Below are positions 35,978 through 44,810 of a stretch of 64,000 nt of DNA, piece by piece. Below the pieces are notes generated by a model. That model made no database searches, was not told the origin of the DNA, and saw only the letters and a program-made list of their open reading frames with translations. The position numbers and the translations under genes were made by a program. Positions within the stretch are counted from its first letter, which is position 1. Each line of letters starts with the position of its first letter. The stretch spans positions 1 through 64,000 of the forward strand of contig NZ_BIMK01000001.1 of the NCBI RefSeq assembly GCF_004001045.1. Reading direction: 5' to 3'. The DNA is from Paenibacillus chibensis (GTDB lineage Bacteria > Bacillota > Bacilli > Paenibacillales > Paenibacillaceae).

Positions 35978-36099
35978 CATAAGTCCTCCTGAAAGTTAGA
36001 ATAATTATTTCAAAGTAGTATTGAATGTTTAAAATTTTATTTCATCTATCAAAATTATATTTTAAAAGCCGGTCCGCTTCAACCGTTTGCGCGAAAATA

Positions 36100-36208
36100 A
36101 AAAAAACGTCTATCGACGTAATTTCTCAGAAGACAGACCGCCATTAGCGGATGTTTTTCTTGCAATATCACGAAGCCTTGGCTCTGTAGTTTATACTTTC
36201 TGATATTA
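36100..36208 (-). repeat. Dispersed ~110-bp element, copy A, with built-in terminator
   Basis: Minus-strand reading begins AATATCAGAAAGTATAA and ends with the hairpin ACGTC-gata-GACGT plus eight T. The second copy at 39117-39228 has the same beginning (AATATCAGAAGGTATAA), the same internal AAAAACATC and an identical 24-base end, while the interior differs. Internal helices in this copy include AATATCA/TGATATT and CCGC-taat-GCGG. It lies between the dipeptidase terminator and the GNAT gene. It could be a small RNA family or a non-autonomous repeat. Confidence 0.65.
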
Positions 36209-36212
36209 TAAC

Positions 36213-36267
36213 AAAAAACGAAGCGACCAGGCCCACGGTGGTTGCACGCGCAAGCTGGCAGCTTCGT
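36213..36267 (-). terminator. Terminator after the M20 dipeptidase
   Basis: Minus-strand ACGAAGC (36261-36267) pairs with GCTTCGT (36219-36225) and is followed by TTTTTTG. The enclosed 35 bases can form smaller helices (CCAG/CTGG, TTGC/GCAA), giving a branched hairpin. Its T-run directly adjoins repeat copy A. Confidence 0.7.
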
Positions 36268-36280
36268 TCTTCAAGAACTT

Positions 36281-37636
36281 TTATACTCTTTTCAGGAAAT
36301 CCACGATGGTCAAGAGGCCGAAGTCGAAGTTCTCCAAATTGAAATGCTCGTTAGGCGCATGAAGATTTTCATCCGGAAGTCCGAAGCCCATGCAAACGAC
36401 TGGAGCTTCAAGCACGCGCGAGAACGTTTCGACAATTGGAATCGATCCGCCGTCACGCGTAAATACCGGACGGGTTCCGTACACCTGCTCATAGGCTGCG
36501 GCAGCCTTTTGCAGAACCGGCGTCGACGGATCAATCGTAAACGGATTCCCTTTTTCCATCTGCTTAACCGTCACTTTGGCGCCGGTAGGCACATGGGCAT
36601 GAATGTGTTTTTCGATTTTGTCGAGAATGTCCTGCGGATCCTGGTGCCCGACCAGACGGCATGTAATTTTGGCATGCGCTTCTTTCGGAATGACCGTTTT
36701 GCTGCCTTCGCCCTGGAAGCCGCCGTAAACGCCGTTCAGTTCAAGCGTTGGACGCGCTCCGGTTCTTTCCGCGAAAGTAAAGCCTTCCTCGCCGAAGAGC
36801 TCGTCCAGGCCAAGATCCTGCTTTAATTTATTTTCATCCACAGATTGCTTTTGGAATTCTTCATGATCTTCCGGCGTCAGCTCCAGCACGCCTTTGTAGA
36901 AGCCCTCGACGCTGACGCGTCCGTTTTCATCATGCAGAGAATTGAGCAGGCTGACCATGGCATGCAGCGCGTTCGGAACGCCGCCGCCGTAAGATCCGGA
37001 GTGCAGATCGGTATTGGCGGTATGAAGAGCCACTTCCAGCGAGCACAGACCGCGAAGCCCGGTGCAGATCGCTGGTCTGCCTTTTTCAAGCAGCGACGTG
37101 TCGGAGATTAGTACGACGTCCGATTTCAACATGTCCTGATTGGCTTCCAGGAAGCCTGGAAGGTTCGGGCTCGATACCTCCTCTTCGCCTTCGATGCAGA
37201 ACTTGATGTTCACCGGCAGCTGCTTTTCCTGTGAAAGAATCGCTTCTACTGCTTTGATATGTAGGAATAGCTGTCCTTTATCATCCGTCGCGCCTCTGGC
37301 AAACAGCTTGCCGTCCCGGATATCCGGCTCAAACGGAGGCGTTGTCCACAAATTCAGCGGATCGACAGGCTGCACGTCATAGTGCCCATAGACGAGCACC
37401 GTCGGTTTGCCTTCGGCATGCAAATAGTCGGCGTACACGATCGGATGCCCTTTCGTTTCGTGAATCTTGATATTTTCAAGTCCCGCCTTGGCCATCGTAT
37501 CCGCCAGCCACTCGGCTGCCTTTTTCACATCGGGTTTGTGCTCGGACAGCGCCGAGATGCTCGGAATGGACAACCATTCCTTTAGTTGGTTCAAATGCTT
37601 GTCTCGATTGTCTTGGAAATATTTTTTGTAATCCAT
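36281..37636 (-). CDS. M20-family dipeptidase
   Basis: A 451-residue zinc metallopeptidase of the M20A carnosinase/CNDP-like group. Motifs: VLVYGHYDVQPVDP (zinc His and catalytic Asp), GATDDKGQLFLHIKA (bridging Asp), FCIEGEEEVSSPNL (catalytic Glu pair), and the dimerisation-domain HSGSYGGGVPNALH plus C-terminal HAPNEHF (zinc His). The lid domain spans about 195-330. Strong AAGGAGG site. Cytoplasmic; probably releases amino acids from dipeptides or related amides. It closes the accessory stretch between trmD and rplS. Confidence 0.92.
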   Translation of the reverse strand: MDYKKYFQDNRDKHLNQLKEWLSIPSISALSEHKPDVKKAAEWLADTMAKAGLENIKIHETKGHPIVYADYLHAEGKPTVLVYGHYDVQPVDPLNLWTTPPFEPDIRDGKLFARGATDDKGQLFLHIKAVEAILSQEKQLPVNIKFCIEGEEEVSSPNLPGFLEANQDMLKSDVVLISDTSLLEKGRPAICTGLRGLCSLEVALHTANTDLHSGSYGGGVPNALHAMVSLLNSLHDENGRVSVEGFYKGVLELTPEDHEEFQKQSVDENKLKQDLGLDELFGEEGFTFAERTGARPTLELNGVYGGFQGEGSKTVIPKEAHAKITCRLVGHQDPQDILDKIEKHIHAHVPTGAKVTVKQMEKGNPFTIDPSTPVLQKAAAAYEQVYGTRPVFTRDGGSIPIVETFSRVLEAPVVCMGFGLPDENLHAPNEHFNLENFDFGLLTIVDFLKRV

Positions 37637-37701
37637 GGGTACTCCTCCTTAAATCTTTTCATTATCGTACGGCAGCGCCGGAAACCGGTCTTGCCGTCGT
37701 T

Positions 37702-38454
37702 TTACTCCTGCTGCTCTTGCTGCTCCTGCCGCAGCCGCCGGATCACCTTCCGGTCCTGATCGGTTAACGCGACTTTTTCAAGCAGGTCGGGACGGCGCTG
37801 CAGCGTGCGTTTGAGAGCCTGCTCCCGCCGCCAGAGCTCGATGTTGGCATGGTGACCGCTAAGCAGAATATCAGGCACCTTCCAGCCCCTGAACTCCGCA
37901 GGACGGGTATAATGCGGATACTCGAGCAGTCCGGTACTGAACGAATCCGTTACGGCCGAGGTTTCATTGCCCAAGACCCCGGGCAGCAGCCGTACGACCG
38001 AATCGATCACCACCATTGCCGGCAGCTCGCCGCCGGTGAGCACGTAATCGCCGATCGACAGTTCATCGGTAACCAAATGTTCACGAATCCGCTCATCATA
38101 CCCTTCATAATGCCCGCAGATAAAGATCAGATGCTCCTCCGCGGACAGCTCTTCCGCCTTTTGCTGCGTAAAGGTCTCGCCTTGCGGACACATCAAAATA
38201 ACCCGCGGGGCGGCGGATGTCTTGGATAACAAATCCTCGACGGCGGCGAATATCGGGTCCGGCTTCAATACCATGCCGCCTCCACCGCCATACGGCGTAT
38301 CATCCACCGTACCATGCTTGTTATCCGAATAGTCCCGGAAATTCACGGCATTCAGGCTGACGATGCCTTTTTCCTGCGCCTTGCCCAGAATGCTCGTGCG
38401 AAAGACGCCGTCCATCATCTCCGGAAACAGGGTCAGCACATCCACGTTCATCAT
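37702..38454 (-). CDS. trmD: tRNA (guanine-N1)-methyltransferase TrmD
   Basis: SPOUT methyltransferase forming m1G37, which prevents frameshifting. The 250-residue protein has [15 protein letters not shown] at the start, [20 protein letters not shown], the knot motif [12 protein letters not shown], and [20 protein letters not shown]. The C-terminus is Gln/Glu-rich (RQEQQEQQE). It abuts rimM and is translated from one of two adjacent ATGs. In B. subtilis rplS would follow at once. Confidence 0.97.
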   Translation of the reverse strand: MMNVDVLTLFPEMMDGVFRTSILGKAQEKGIVSLNAVNFRDYSDNKHGTVDDTPYGGGGGMVLKPDPIFAAVEDLLSKTSAAPRVILMCPQGETFTQQKAEELSAEEHLIFICGHYEGYDERIREHLVTDELSIGDYVLTGGELPAMVVIDSVVRLLPGVLGNETSAVTDSFSTGLLEYPHYTRPAEFRGWKVPDILLSGHHANIELWRREQALKRTLQRRPDLLEKVALTDQDRKVIRRLRQEQQEQQE

Positions 38455-38455
38455 G

Positions 38456-38974
38456 CTACAGCAGTCCTTCCATCAAATGCACAAGCACTTTCTTCTCATT
38501 CACGTTGACGTCCAGCACGACATCGTCGATGTACGGAATTAGAACGCTCTTGCCGTCCCGGGACTTCACAACCCAAACATCATTGGCTCCCGGGGTGAGA
38601 ATTTCCGTGATTACACCGAGATCCTGCCCTTCATCCGTCACAACTTCACAGCCGACGATTTGATGAAAATAAAACTCGTTTTCCGGCAGCTCCACTATTT
38701 CATCCTGGGTCACCTTCAGCATGCTACCCTTAAACTTTTCCACTTCGTTGATATTATCGTACCCAACCAGCTTCACAATGTACATGTTCTTGTGAAATCT
38801 GGAGGATTCCACGGTTACGGGCATCGGCGCCTTCCCGTCCTCTTGCACAAGCAGGAGCTCGGTGTTTTTGGCGAAGCGAATTTCCGGAAAGTCCGTGTGG
38901 GGCAAAACCTTGATTTCCCCTTTAATTCCATGCGTATTTACGATCTTGCCTACATTCATCAATGGTTGCGGCAT
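38456..38974 (-). CDS. rimM: 16S rRNA processing protein RimM
   Basis: 30S maturation factor that binds ribosomal protein S19. The 172-residue protein shows the N-terminal barrel ([20 protein letters not shown]), [19 protein letters not shown] and the PRC-barrel C-terminus ([32 protein letters not shown]). AGGAGG site. It forms a two-gene unit with trmD; ylqD, which precedes rimM in B. subtilis, is absent. Confidence 0.96.
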   Translation of the reverse strand: MPQPLMNVGKIVNTHGIKGEIKVLPHTDFPEIRFAKNTELLLVQEDGKAPMPVTVESSRFHKNMYIVKLVGYDNINEVEKFKGSMLKVTQDEIVELPENEFYFHQIVGCEVVTDEGQDLGVITEILTPGANDVWVVKSRDGKSVLIPYIDDVVLDVNVNEKKVLVHLMEGLL

Positions 38975-39028
38975 AGTTTCCTCCTGGCTTTGAATCGCTA
39001 CTGGTCCAATTACTTCGGACTAGACAAC

Positions 39029-39086
39029 AAAAACGCTCGCCCCCTAAACGTGGGAACAGCATTTATATGATGTGCATTCATGAGCG
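39029..39086 (-). terminator. Branched hairpin with T-run upstream of rimM
   Basis: On the minus strand CGCTC (39082-39086) pairs with GAGCG (39034-39038), enclosing smaller helices (ATGA/TCAT and CCC/GGG), and is followed by TTTTTGTTG. It sits between repeat copy B and rimM, so it may be an attenuator in the rimM-trmD leader or the end of a separate RNA. A CGGG/CCCG hairpin lies just upstream (about 39084-39100). Confidence 0.45.
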
Positions 39087-39116
39087 GGTCTGATTCCCGT
39101 CTCTATATTCATATAT

Positions 39117-39228
39117 AAAAAAAACGTCTATCGACGTATGATCCCGTAGCTGAGAACGCGTTCAAGATGTTTTTACAAACCGCAGTCCGGCCCAAGCCGA
39201 CGCGGCTTATATTATACCTTCTGATATT
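39117..39228 (-). repeat. Dispersed ~110-bp element, copy B, with built-in terminator
   Basis: Begins AATATCAGAAGGTATAA and ends with the same hairpin ACGTC-gata-GACGT plus eight T as copy A at 36100-36208; the last 24 bases are identical. The interior differs and here can form a long helix between AAGCCGCGTCGGC and GCCGGACTGCGGTTT, and a GAAC/GTTC palindrome after AAAAACATC. It begins directly after the khpA terminator, at the place where B. subtilis has ylqD. Confidence 0.65.
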
Positions 39229-39230
39229 TT

Positions 39231-39260
39231 AAAAAAGGGCTAGGAAATGCATCCTAACCC
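39231..39260 (-). terminator. Terminator after khpA
   Basis: Minus-strand GGGTTAGGA (39252-39260), six-base loop, TCCTAGCCC (39237-39245) with one G-U pair, followed by TTTTTT. It ends the ylxM-ffh-rpsP-khpA transcript about 14 bases beyond the khpA stop. Confidence 0.88.
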
Positions 39261-39273
39261 CCTCCGTATACCT

Positions 39274-39504
39274 TTAAGATATAATATCTACGGTTACGCG
39301 TTTATCCATTTTGACTGCTGCAGAAGTGACGACCGTGCGAAGCGCTTTGGCGATCCGCCCCTGCTTGCCGATAACCTTACCCACATCCTCGGGATGCACG
39401 GTCAGCTCATAGACAACCAGGTGATCCTTCTCCACCTTCTTCACGGCCACATCTTCGGGATGATCCACTAAAGCCTTAGCAATAACTCCAACTAATTCTT
39501 CCAT
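39274..39504 (-). CDS. khpA: KH-domain RNA-binding protein KhpA (YlqC)
   Basis: A 76-residue single KH domain with the type II core VHPEDVGKVIGKQGRIAKAL (GxxG loop G-K-Q-G) preceded by DHLVVYELTVHPED. KhpA pairs with KhpB/EloR in other Firmicutes and affects cell elongation and small-RNA binding. It follows rpsP by about 22 bases in the ffh operon. Confidence 0.94.
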   Translation of the reverse strand: MEELVGVIAKALVDHPEDVAVKKVEKDHLVVYELTVHPEDVGKVIGKQGRIAKALRTVVTSAAVKMDKRVTVDIIS

Positions 39505-39526
39505 AGATAACCCTCACAATCAGTCA

Positions 39527-39799
39527 TTATTTCTGTTGCTTAGATTCATGGAACTTCTTCATTACGCCCGCTTTGCTCAGCAAGTTGCGAACGGTGTCAG
39601 AAGCTTGCGCACCATTTTGAAGCCATGCAAGAGCTTTATCTTCATCGATTTTCACTTCAGCCGGTTGTTGAACCGGGTTGTAGTAACCGATTTCTTCGAT
39701 AAAACGGCCGTCACGCGGGGAACGGGAATCCGATACCACGATACGGTAGAAAGGAGCTTTATGAGCACCCATGCGTTTCAGACGAATACGTACTGCCAC
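39527..39799 (-). CDS. rpsP: 30S ribosomal protein S16
   Basis: Starting at GTG 39799 (GGAGGTGAATTTC upstream) the protein is 90 residues and begins [20 protein letters not shown], followed by [20 protein letters not shown] and [19 protein letters not shown], as in all S16 proteins. Encoded between ffh and khpA, the standard Firmicute order. Confidence 0.98.
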   Translation of the reverse strand: MAVRIRLKRMGAHKAPFYRIVVSDSRSPRDGRFIEEIGYYNPVQQPAEVKIDEDKALAWLQNGAQASDTVRNLLSKAGVMKKFHESKQQK

Positions 39800-39842
39800 G
39801 AAATTCACCTCCTTCAACAAAATATAATGTATTCCCAGGCTC

Positions 39843-41225
39843 TTAACGGAACGGGAATTTCATTCCGCCTTTGCCGGCTAATCCTTTAAGTTGTTTCAGT
39901 GCCTTGCCTTTAGGTCCCTTCGGTCCCATCATATCCGAGAACTGCTTCATCATCCGGCGCATTTCATCGAACTGCTTGATCAGACGGTTCACCTCGGCGA
40001 GCGAGGTGCCGCTGCCCGTAGCAATCCGTTTGCGGCGGTTATGGTTGATGATGTCGGGACTCTGCTTTTCGGCCTTGGTCATGGAGCGAACAATGGCTTC
40101 AATGCGTCCCATTTGCTTCTCGTCGACCTTCAGGTCCTTTGTCTGCTTCAGCTTGCCCATGCCGGGGATCATATCCATGATCTGATCGATCGGTCCCAGC
40201 TTCTTGACCTGCTCCATCTGCTCCAGGAAATCATCGAACGTAAATTCCGCATTGCGCATTTTCCGTTCCATTTCCTTGGCTTTTTCGGTGTCAATGTTGG
40301 ACTGTGCCTTCTCAATCAATGACAGCATGTCGCCCATGCCCAGAATCCGGGAAGCCATCCGCTCCGGATGGAAAGGCTCCAGCGCATCGATCTTCTCGCC
40401 AAGCGCGGCGAACTTGATCGGACATCCGGTGACCGCCTTAACGGACAAGGCTGCACCACCACGGGTGTCGCCATCGAGCTTGGTCAGCACAACGCCCGTC
40501 AGTTCAAGCTGTTTGTTAAACGTATCCGCCACATTGACGGCATCCTGACCTGTCATCGCATCGACGACGAGCAGCACTTCATCCGGCTTGATCTCGCTGT
40601 GGATCTGACGCAATTCCTCCATCAGCTCTTCATCCACGTGAAGCCGGCCGGCCGTATCCACGATCAGGTAATCGTTGCCGTTATCCTTGGCATGCTGCAA
40701 GCTTTGCTTCGCAATTTCAACCGGGCTTGTCTTGTCACCGAGCGAGAAGACGGGAACGTTGATCTGTTCACCCAGCACCTGTAGCTGCTTGATCGCAGCC
40801 GGGCGGTAAATGTCGCCTGCCACGAGCAGCGGCCGATGGTTCTGCTTCTGCAGCATCTTTGCCAGCTTGCCGGATGTCGTGGTCTTACCTGCACCTTGCA
40901 GGCCGACCATCATGATCACCGTCGGCGGCTTGTTAGCCTTCGACAGCTTCGCTTGACTTCCGCCCATGAGCTCGGTGAGCTCCTTGTTCACGATGTCGAT
41001 GATGACCATGCCAGGCGTGAAGCTTTCCATCACATCCGTGCCGATGGCCTTCTCCTTCACCTTGGCAACGAAATCCTTGACGACTTTAAAGTTAACGTCG
41101 GCTTCCAGAAGGGCAAGGCGCACCTCGCGCATCGCCTCATTCACATCATCCTCGGATACCTTGCCTTTGCCGCGAAGCTTGCTGAATACGTTCTGCAGCC
41201 TGCTGGTCAATCCTTCAAATGCCAT
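39843..41225 (-). CDS. ffh: Signal recognition particle protein Ffh
   Basis: SRP54 GTPase that binds 4.5S/scRNA and signal sequences. The 460-residue protein has the N domain, G-domain motifs [29 protein letters not shown] and [14 protein letters not shown], and a C-terminal Met-rich M domain ([35 protein letters not shown]). Its receptor FtsY is encoded at 45582-46598. Located between ylxM and rpsP. Confidence 0.98.
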   Translation of the reverse strand: MAFEGLTSRLQNVFSKLRGKGKVSEDDVNEAMREVRLALLEADVNFKVVKDFVAKVKEKAIGTDVMESFTPGMVIIDIVNKELTELMGGSQAKLSKANKPPTVIMMVGLQGAGKTTTSGKLAKMLQKQNHRPLLVAGDIYRPAAIKQLQVLGEQINVPVFSLGDKTSPVEIAKQSLQHAKDNGNDYLIVDTAGRLHVDEELMEELRQIHSEIKPDEVLLVVDAMTGQDAVNVADTFNKQLELTGVVLTKLDGDTRGGAALSVKAVTGCPIKFAALGEKIDALEPFHPERMASRILGMGDMLSLIEKAQSNIDTEKAKEMERKMRNAEFTFDDFLEQMEQVKKLGPIDQIMDMIPGMGKLKQTKDLKVDEKQMGRIEAIVRSMTKAEKQSPDIINHNRRKRIATGSGTSLAEVNRLIKQFDEMRRMMKQFSDMMGPKGPKGKALKQLKGLAGKGGMKFPFR

Positions 41226-41249
41226 GGACCGCCACCTCCTTCGTTTGCT

Positions 41250-41606
41250 TTATTCCCATGCTTCAAGTTGATCCACAATTTCGCTCATTTTCGATTTCTG
41301 GTCCTGCCCCATCGTGCTGGCATCCAGCAGCTCACGCAGTTTTCCAAGCCGCTGCGCACGCTGTTCATGCTTTCTTAAAAGCCCGAGCTTCTCTTCGTAC
41401 TGCTCAAGCACCTGCTCGGCCCGTTTGATATGTTCGTACACCGCCTGCCGGCTGATCTCAAACTCGGCTGCGATCTCCCCAAGGGAAAAATCATCATGAA
41501 AGTAATATTTGAGGAACGTCTGCTGCTTTGCCGTCAGCAGGAGTTCATAAAAGTCAAACAAAAGATTGATTCGGTTCGTTTTCTCGAGCCTATTCTCCTG
41601 ACTCAT
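41250..41606 (-). CDS. ylxM: SRP-associated helix-turn-helix protein YlxM
   Basis: A 118-residue protein of the UPF0122 family, which contacts the SRP and stimulates its GTPases in streptococci. It has [40 protein letters not shown] and the sigma-70-region-4-like helix-turn-helix [19 protein letters not shown]. First gene of the ylxM-ffh operon, behind a near-consensus promoter. In B. subtilis ftsY directly precedes it; here ftsY is about 4 kb away. Confidence 0.95.
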   Translation of the reverse strand: MSQENRLEKTNRINLLFDFYELLLTAKQQTFLKYYFHDDFSLGEIAAEFEISRQAVYEHIKRAEQVLEQYEEKLGLLRKHEQRAQRLGKLRELLDASTMGQDQKSKMSEIVDQLEAWE

Positions 41607-41661
41607 TCAGGGGCACTCCCTTCGTCAAGGAAAAACACTTTACACTTCATTAACGTTCATT

Positions 41662-41690
41662 ATCATACATAAAACAAAGAAAGATGTCAA
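41662..41690 (-). promoter_or_regulatory. Near-consensus sigma-A promoter of ylxM-ffh
   Basis: Minus-strand TTGACA (41685-41690), 17-base spacer, TATGAT (41662-41667). This is the best promoter match in the window and shows that the ylxM-ffh unit is transcribed independently of ftsY. Confidence 0.85.
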
Positions 41691-41765
41691 GCAATTATCC
41701 TTGTCATCTTCCCATACGATTTGTATGCCGCCGTTTCCCTTCGCTTCAGCCCTCTATTCAGTTGG

Positions 41766-42413
41766 TCAAGACCACGGAAGCAGATAGACCAGCACAGCGA
41801 AAAAGTGTACGATACTTCCTCCGAGCACGAATAAATGCCATATCGCGTGATGGTAAGGAAACCCCCGCCATACGTAAAAAATAGTGCCGAGCGTGTAAAG
41901 CATCCCCCCGACCGCAAGGAGAACAATCCCGCCCGTCGCAATCGCTGCCGTAAGCGGTCCCCAGGCAATCACCACCATCCATCCCATCAGAAGGTAGAAG
42001 ACCGTGGACATGAACAAGAAACGCTTCGTGAAGAAAGCCTTGAACACGCACCCGAGAATCGCGATGCCCCACACCGTTCCAAACAATGACCAGCCAAGCG
42101 GGCTGCGAACGGCCACCAGCATGAATGGCGTATAGGTACCGGCAATGAACAAATAAATCGACGAGTGATCAAAAATCTCGAACAGATCCTTGACCTTGCC
42201 CTCTTTAAAGCTATGAACCAGCGTTGAATTCAGATAAAGGATCAGCATCGTTGTTCCGTATACCGAAAAGCTGACGATATGCCATGCCGTCCCTTTCATC
42301 GTCGAGAAAACGACAAGCAGCACGAGTGCGGCGACGCTGAGCAGCGCTCCGATTCCGTGTGTAATGGCATTGGCCACTTCTTCTTTCCGACTGTAGGTAT
42401 GTGTATTTGCCAT
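41766..42413 (-). CDS. Hemolysin III / PAQR-family membrane protein (TrhA-like)
   Basis: A 215-residue protein with about seven transmembrane segments. Family motifs: NAITHGIGALLSVAALVLL, FEIFDHSSIYLFIAGTYTPF, and HHAIWHLFVLGGSIVHFFAV, whose conserved His, Asp and Ser form the metal site of PAQR proteins. Bacterial members are linked to membrane energetics or lipid homeostasis rather than proven haemolysis. Start at 42413 has GAGG seven bases upstream; a frame reaching 105 bases further has no site. Confidence 0.92.
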   Translation of the reverse strand: MANTHTYSRKEEVANAITHGIGALLSVAALVLLVVFSTMKGTAWHIVSFSVYGTTMLILYLNSTLVHSFKEGKVKDLFEIFDHSSIYLFIAGTYTPFMLVAVRSPLGWSLFGTVWGIAILGCVFKAFFTKRFLFMSTVFYLLMGWMVVIAWGPLTAAIATGGIVLLAVGGMLYTLGTIFYVWRGFPYHHAIWHLFVLGGSIVHFFAVLVYLLPWS

Positions 42414-42679
42414 GAGTAATCCTCTCATTGTTTCTTTTCTTAACATTATACCCTTTCCTCCCCTTCCTTTTCCAGTCTCGCGCATCCGGCTGATCCGTTC
42501 TTCATCATGGAGGGACAAGGCGGGAACCGTGAGCGGGCGAAAGCATCAAATCAATTAAAAATAGTAACTGCATCCAAGCTAACCGAGCCGCAAAACATAT
42601 ATTGTACATTGACTCACAAAATCCCCCGCATCAAGTGGCGCCTTGCGCTGAAGTCGACTCTGGTGCTTTATCGGGGATC

Positions 42680-42699
42680 CCGAAAATGACTATTTTCGG
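42680..42699 (+). repeat. Perfect 8-bp hairpin in the leader of the glycan cassette
   Basis: CCGAAAAT-gact-ATTTTCGG lies 14 bases before the GGAGGT ribosome site of the first cassette gene. It has no T-run. It could be an operator or an mRNA-stabilising stem; no convincing promoter was found in the 130 bases upstream, though an ACATATATT stretch at about 42595 could be a spore-type -10. Confidence 0.4.
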
Positions 42700-42727
42700 A
42701 TATGTCATGAAAGGAGGTATGTACACG

Positions 42728-43747
42728 GTGGCTATCATTATTTATCCCAAAACGATGAACTGGACCTACATGAGACAGCGTCCTCAACAGCTGCTCACCC
42801 AGCTCGGGGCTAAAGGACACCAGGTGTTCTTTGAAAATCTCGCCCCTCTGGACCGGGAATTCGTGGAAGCCGAGCCCAATGTATTTTTGTTCACCGACCA
42901 TCATGCCTTCGTCAGACAGAAGCTTCGCCATCTCAGAAAGACGGAGCCGGTAATCGGCTGGACGACCTGGGCCAGACAGCGGACAAGGCTCTCCTCATTA
43001 TTCCGCCCCGACGCCATAATTTATGACTGCTGCGACGAATTTCCGCAATGGGCCAAATACGAGCCGAAAATGGTGGATGCCGCCGATCATCTCGTCTGTA
43101 CGGCCGAAAGCATCCGCACCCGCCTCTCCCTGGCCTATCCGGATAAACCGCTGACGCTGATACCAAACGGCGCGGACAACGGATTTTTCAACATCCCCGC
43201 AGCAAACCGACCGCATGATTTCCCATCCGGAAAAATTGTTGCTTATATCGGAGCCTGGGCGTACTGGCTCGATCATGAGTTAATGGCCCAAGCCGCCAAA
43301 GCTTACCCGGACGTTCAGTTCGTATCCATTGGAGCGCCCTATGGCGACATTCCCGATTACACGCGGCTGTCCAACGTGCATATTCTGGGCGAGAAGCCTC
43401 ATGGGGAGTTAAAGGCTTATCTTCCTCATATCGATGTGGCGCTGATCCCTTTTCAATATCATCCCATTACCCTCGCTACAAATCCTGTTAAAGCTTATGA
43501 ATATATGGCCGCAGGTGTGCCTGTACTCTCGACCGCCCTGCCCGAGTGCATCCGGATGGAACCTCACGTGACGACCGCGACGACGCACGCCGATTTTATC
43601 GAGAAGCTCGGTGCCATGCTCTCCCGTCCGGACGCCCCGGCTGCCCGCGAGCAGCGAATTGCCTTCGCCCGTGTGAACCGCTGGGAAGAACGGGGAGAGG
43701 CTGCCCATCAAGTCATCATGGAGGTTCTGAAGCGCAGACACCTGTAA
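42728..43747 (+). CDS. Family-1-like glycosyltransferase, first gene of surface-glycan cassette
   Basis: A 339-residue cytoplasmic protein with GT-B fold features: VAIIIYPKTMNWTYMRQRPQ at the N-terminus (as in teichuronic-acid TuaH-like transferases), DAIIYDCCDEFPQW, LTLIPNGADNGFF, VAYIGAWAYWLDHELM and the donor-binding region FQYHPITLATNPVKAYEYMA (E-x-x-A motif near the end). Start is GTG 42728, ten bases after GGAGG. It heads a plus-strand four-gene unit (42728-45451) facing minus-strand housekeeping genes on both sides. The product is probably a spore or cell-surface polysaccharide. Confidence 0.85.
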   Translation: MAIIIYPKTMNWTYMRQRPQQLLTQLGAKGHQVFFENLAPLDREFVEAEPNVFLFTDHHAFVRQKLRHLRKTEPVIGWTTWARQRTRLSSLFRPDAIIYDCCDEFPQWAKYEPKMVDAADHLVCTAESIRTRLSLAYPDKPLTLIPNGADNGFFNIPAANRPHDFPSGKIVAYIGAWAYWLDHELMAQAAKAYPDVQFVSIGAPYGDIPDYTRLSNVHILGEKPHGELKAYLPHIDVALIPFQYHPITLATNPVKAYEYMAAGVPVLSTALPECIRMEPHVTTATTHADFIEKLGAMLSRPDAPAAREQRIAFARVNRWEERGEAAHQVIMEVLKRRHL

Positions 43748-43775
43748 AGCTGCATCACGAAAGGAGGAAACAACC

Positions 43776-44777
43776 ATGAAAATTGCCGTTTGCGGCTACT
43801 ACGGCATGGGGAACTTCGGCGATGATCTGTTTTTGCGGACGCTGCAGCAGATTTTCCATGGTCATACCGTATTTCCTTGGAACGGATACATGAATCCGGC
43901 CGAGGTGGACCGGGTGATTGTCGGGGGAGGAGATTTAATCACGCCATATTCCTTTAACTCCTACTATTTCCCGAAAGATCTAATCCATCATCCGCTGTGG
44001 GTATACGGCGTTGGCATCGTGGACCAGTACCCGGAAGAAACCTGGCCCAGGGAGCAGGTCGAACGTTATAGGGAATATATCGGCAATGCACAGCGGGCGG
44101 TTTTTCGCGATAAAAGATCTGCCAACATCGCGGATAAAGCGAAATTCCATCCGCATGTAGAGCATGCCCAGGATATCGCATTTGCTTATGAGCAGCAGCA
44201 TTATCCGCTGCGTCCCTACTCCAACCGCCCCACGATTGGTATTTGTGTCTTCTCCTATCCCTCATTTCCGTTCGAAAATATGGTCCGGCTCTCCATGCAT
44301 CTGCTGAGCCAAGGCTACCATCTGCTGTTCATCCCCGTCATCAACCACCCGACCAACATGTATTCCGATCTGTCCACCTGCCAAAAGCTTCTCGGTCGAA
44401 TCAAGGCGAATAATCCCCATGCCTCGGCGGAAACCCTTCCGATGCTAATGGAGCTCGATCTGACCTACAATTATATCCAGCATGTGGACTACCTGATCAC
44501 CTTCAAGCTGCATCCGGCCATTGCCGCCCTGCGGGCCGGCAAACCGGCTTTCGCCCTCAGCAAAATGAACAAGGTATGGAGCCTTCTCGAATCGTTTGGC
44601 ATGGAGCAGTATTACTGTGACTACCTTCTGCCCTATGAATCGATCAGAGAACGGGTGGATGAGTTTCTGATGCATGGCGCTTCCGTCATGAAGCTGCAGG
44701 CTGCCTCGATTCGCTCAGCCGAGCATGAGAGCTTGCGGCAGCTTACAGCGCTTAGAAAGGAAATTGAAGCTTTTTGA
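43776..44777 (+). CDS. Polysaccharide pyruvyl transferase family protein
   Basis: A 333-residue protein opening with MKIAVCGYYGMGNFGDDLFL, the CsaB-type G-N-x-G-D/x-E motif, then VDRVIVGGGDLITPYSFNSY, LWVYGVGIVDQYPEETWP and GICVFSYPSFPFENMVRL; HVDYLITFKLHPAIAALRAG holds the conserved H near the C-terminus. The family adds pyruvyl ketals to surface sugars, as CsaB does for S-layer anchoring. GGAGG site; 28 bases after the glycosyltransferase, so the two likely act on the same glycan. Confidence 0.85.
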   Translation: MKIAVCGYYGMGNFGDDLFLRTLQQIFHGHTVFPWNGYMNPAEVDRVIVGGGDLITPYSFNSYYFPKDLIHHPLWVYGVGIVDQYPEETWPREQVERYREYIGNAQRAVFRDKRSANIADKAKFHPHVEHAQDIAFAYEQQHYPLRPYSNRPTIGICVFSYPSFPFENMVRLSMHLLSQGYHLLFIPVINHPTNMYSDLSTCQKLLGRIKANNPHASAETLPMLMELDLTYNYIQHVDYLITFKLHPAIAALRAGKPAFALSKMNKVWSLLESFGMEQYYCDYLLPYESIRERVDEFLMHGASVMKLQAASIRSAEHESLRQLTALRKEIEAF

Positions 44778-44810
44778 AAATAGAAAACCGCTAAAGGAGG
44801 AGATGTGTCA

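Noticed and set aside
36100..39228. Paired repeats as a CRISPR array
   Set aside because: Only two copies 3 kb apart, each ending in an intrinsic terminator, with genes between and no cas genes.
42595..42610. Sigma-K-type promoter for the glycan cassette
   Set aside because: Only a CATA-x3-T-like -10 is present; a matching -35 at proper spacing was not convincing, so it is mentioned but not annotated.
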